Assembly (NCBI GenBank): GCA_041485445.1 | Contig: JBGPJN010000213.1 | Coordinates: 1-5,136 of the forward strand | Origin: SHYG01 sp041485445 | GTDB taxonomy: Bacteria > Chloroflexota > Dehalococcoidia > Lucifugimonadales > UBA3495 | Length of the DNA: 5,136 bases | Reading direction: 5' to 3' | Shown: piece by piece, positions 4,683 to 5,136 of the stretch | Layout of the letters: each line of letters begins with the position of its first letter | Position numbering within the stretch: position 1 is the first letter of the stretch | Notes under the pieces: generated by a model | What the model saw: the letters and a program-made list of their open reading frames with translations, nothing else | Told to the model about the DNA's origin: nothing | The model's database searches: none | Program-made: the position numbers and the translations under genes

Positions 4683-5136
4683 ATCACCACCGCCGTGGTG
4701 AGGCCGTTGAGGTCCTGGATGCCGTCCAGGGTGTCGGTGTAGGGAAAGCGTATCCGGTCGCTGCGGTAGACCTCCAGCACCGGTGTGCTGTAGAGCACCA
4801 CGTAGGGCAGGTCTTCCGCCAGGAACGCTTGCAGCTGGAACACGATCTGCCGCGCCTTCTCCAGGTCGGTTTCCAGCAACAACTGATCGGCCAGGCGGTC
4901 GAACTCGGGGTTGGCGTAGCGACCCCGGTTGAGGCCGTCGGGCACGGCATGGCGAGAGTGGAAGAACGCCTCCAGGTAGTCGGGATACAGGGTCAGAGAC
5001 CAGCCCAACATCCACATGTCGAAGCCGTCGGGGTTGTTAATCCGCTCCACAATCACGTTGAACCCCGTCAGGTTGGCCCGCACCGGGATGCCCACGTCCA
5101 TGAGCCACCGCTCAATCCAAATGGCAAAGGTGGCCC
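4676..5136 (-). CDS. Solute-binding protein of the ABC importer, family 5 (partial, C-terminal end)
   Basis: Only the last 152 residues are in the window; the frame is open to the edge, so the start, signal peptide and most of the protein are missing. The visible part resembles the C-terminal lobe of family 5 (DppA/OppA/NikA-type) binding proteins. Typical elements are FDMWMLGWSL, the acidic PDYLEAFFHS, GLNRGRYANPEFDRL, a helix LETDLEKARQIVFQLQAFLAEDLP, and the closing strand VVLYSTPVLEVYRSDRI. Proteins of this family are exported, and in most bacteria anchored by lipid or held in the periplasm, where they deliver substrate to the permeases. The gene is the first visible one of the operon, 28 bp before permease 1. 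The ATG at 5101 is internal, because the family-like sequence continues in frame upstream of it (AIWIERWL). Substrate cannot be told from this fragment. Confidence 0.9.
   Translation of the reverse strand, partial: ATFAIWIERWLMDVGIPVRANLTGFNVIVERINNPDGFDMWMLGWSLTLYPDYLEAFFHSRHAVPDGLNRGRYANPEFDRLADQLLLETDLEKARQIVFQLQAFLAEDLPYVVLYSTPVLEVYRSDRIRFPYTDTLDGIQDLNGLTTAVVIQ

Noticed and set aside
4653..5015. Second minus-strand open frame over the binding-protein gene
   Set aside because: It is a shifted frame of the binding-protein gene with P/G/R-rich translation and no family resemblance.

Overview
The window carries the 3' end of a gene for an extracytoplasmic solute-binding protein, followed by four complete genes for a peptide/nickel-family (Dpp/Opp-type) ABC importer. 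All are on the minus strand, so transcription runs from position 5136 towards position 1. In transcription order they are: binding protein (5' end outside the window), permease 1 (DppB type), permease 2 (DppC type), ATPase 1 (DppD type) and ATPase 2 (DppF type). The binding protein captures substrate outside the membrane, the two permeases form the channel, and the two ATPases drive it as a heterodimer. The substrate cannot be read from the sequence. Peptides are only the family default, and relatives import nickel, oligosaccharides or other small solutes.

The genes are packed as one operon. There is a 28-bp gap with a clear Shine-Dalgarno site before permease 1, a GTGA overlap between the permeases, an ATGA overlap between permease 2 and ATPase 1, and an 8-bp overlap between the ATPases. 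The promoter must lie upstream, outside the window. Positions 1-178, downstream of the last gene, hold no gene. They are a patchwork of small hairpins and repeats, one of which may end the transcript.

The operon itself is ordinary. What stands out is how often palindromic or repeat-like DNA sits in poorly conserved parts of these genes. ATPase 1 carries an in-frame insert of about 60 residues (about 1855-2047) that looks like translated intergenic repeat DNA. Nearly the same CCCCGAC/GTCGGGG hairpin occurs in ATPase 2, at the equivalent loop, and in the N-terminal tail of permease 2. Two further inverted repeats lie in a short extra segment of ATPase 2 and in the N-terminal tail of ATPase 1. 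I see no sign of a wholly new system; the repeat invasion of coding sequence is the best lead.

The DNA is GC-rich throughout the coding part. The style of the intergenic repeats (a CTTCGACAAGCTC motif, a GGGCAGAC hairpin, C-run/G-run palindromes) and the long DppB-type permease remind me of Chloroflexota or a similar high-GC lineage. That is recall without a search, so the taxonomic guess is only moderate.
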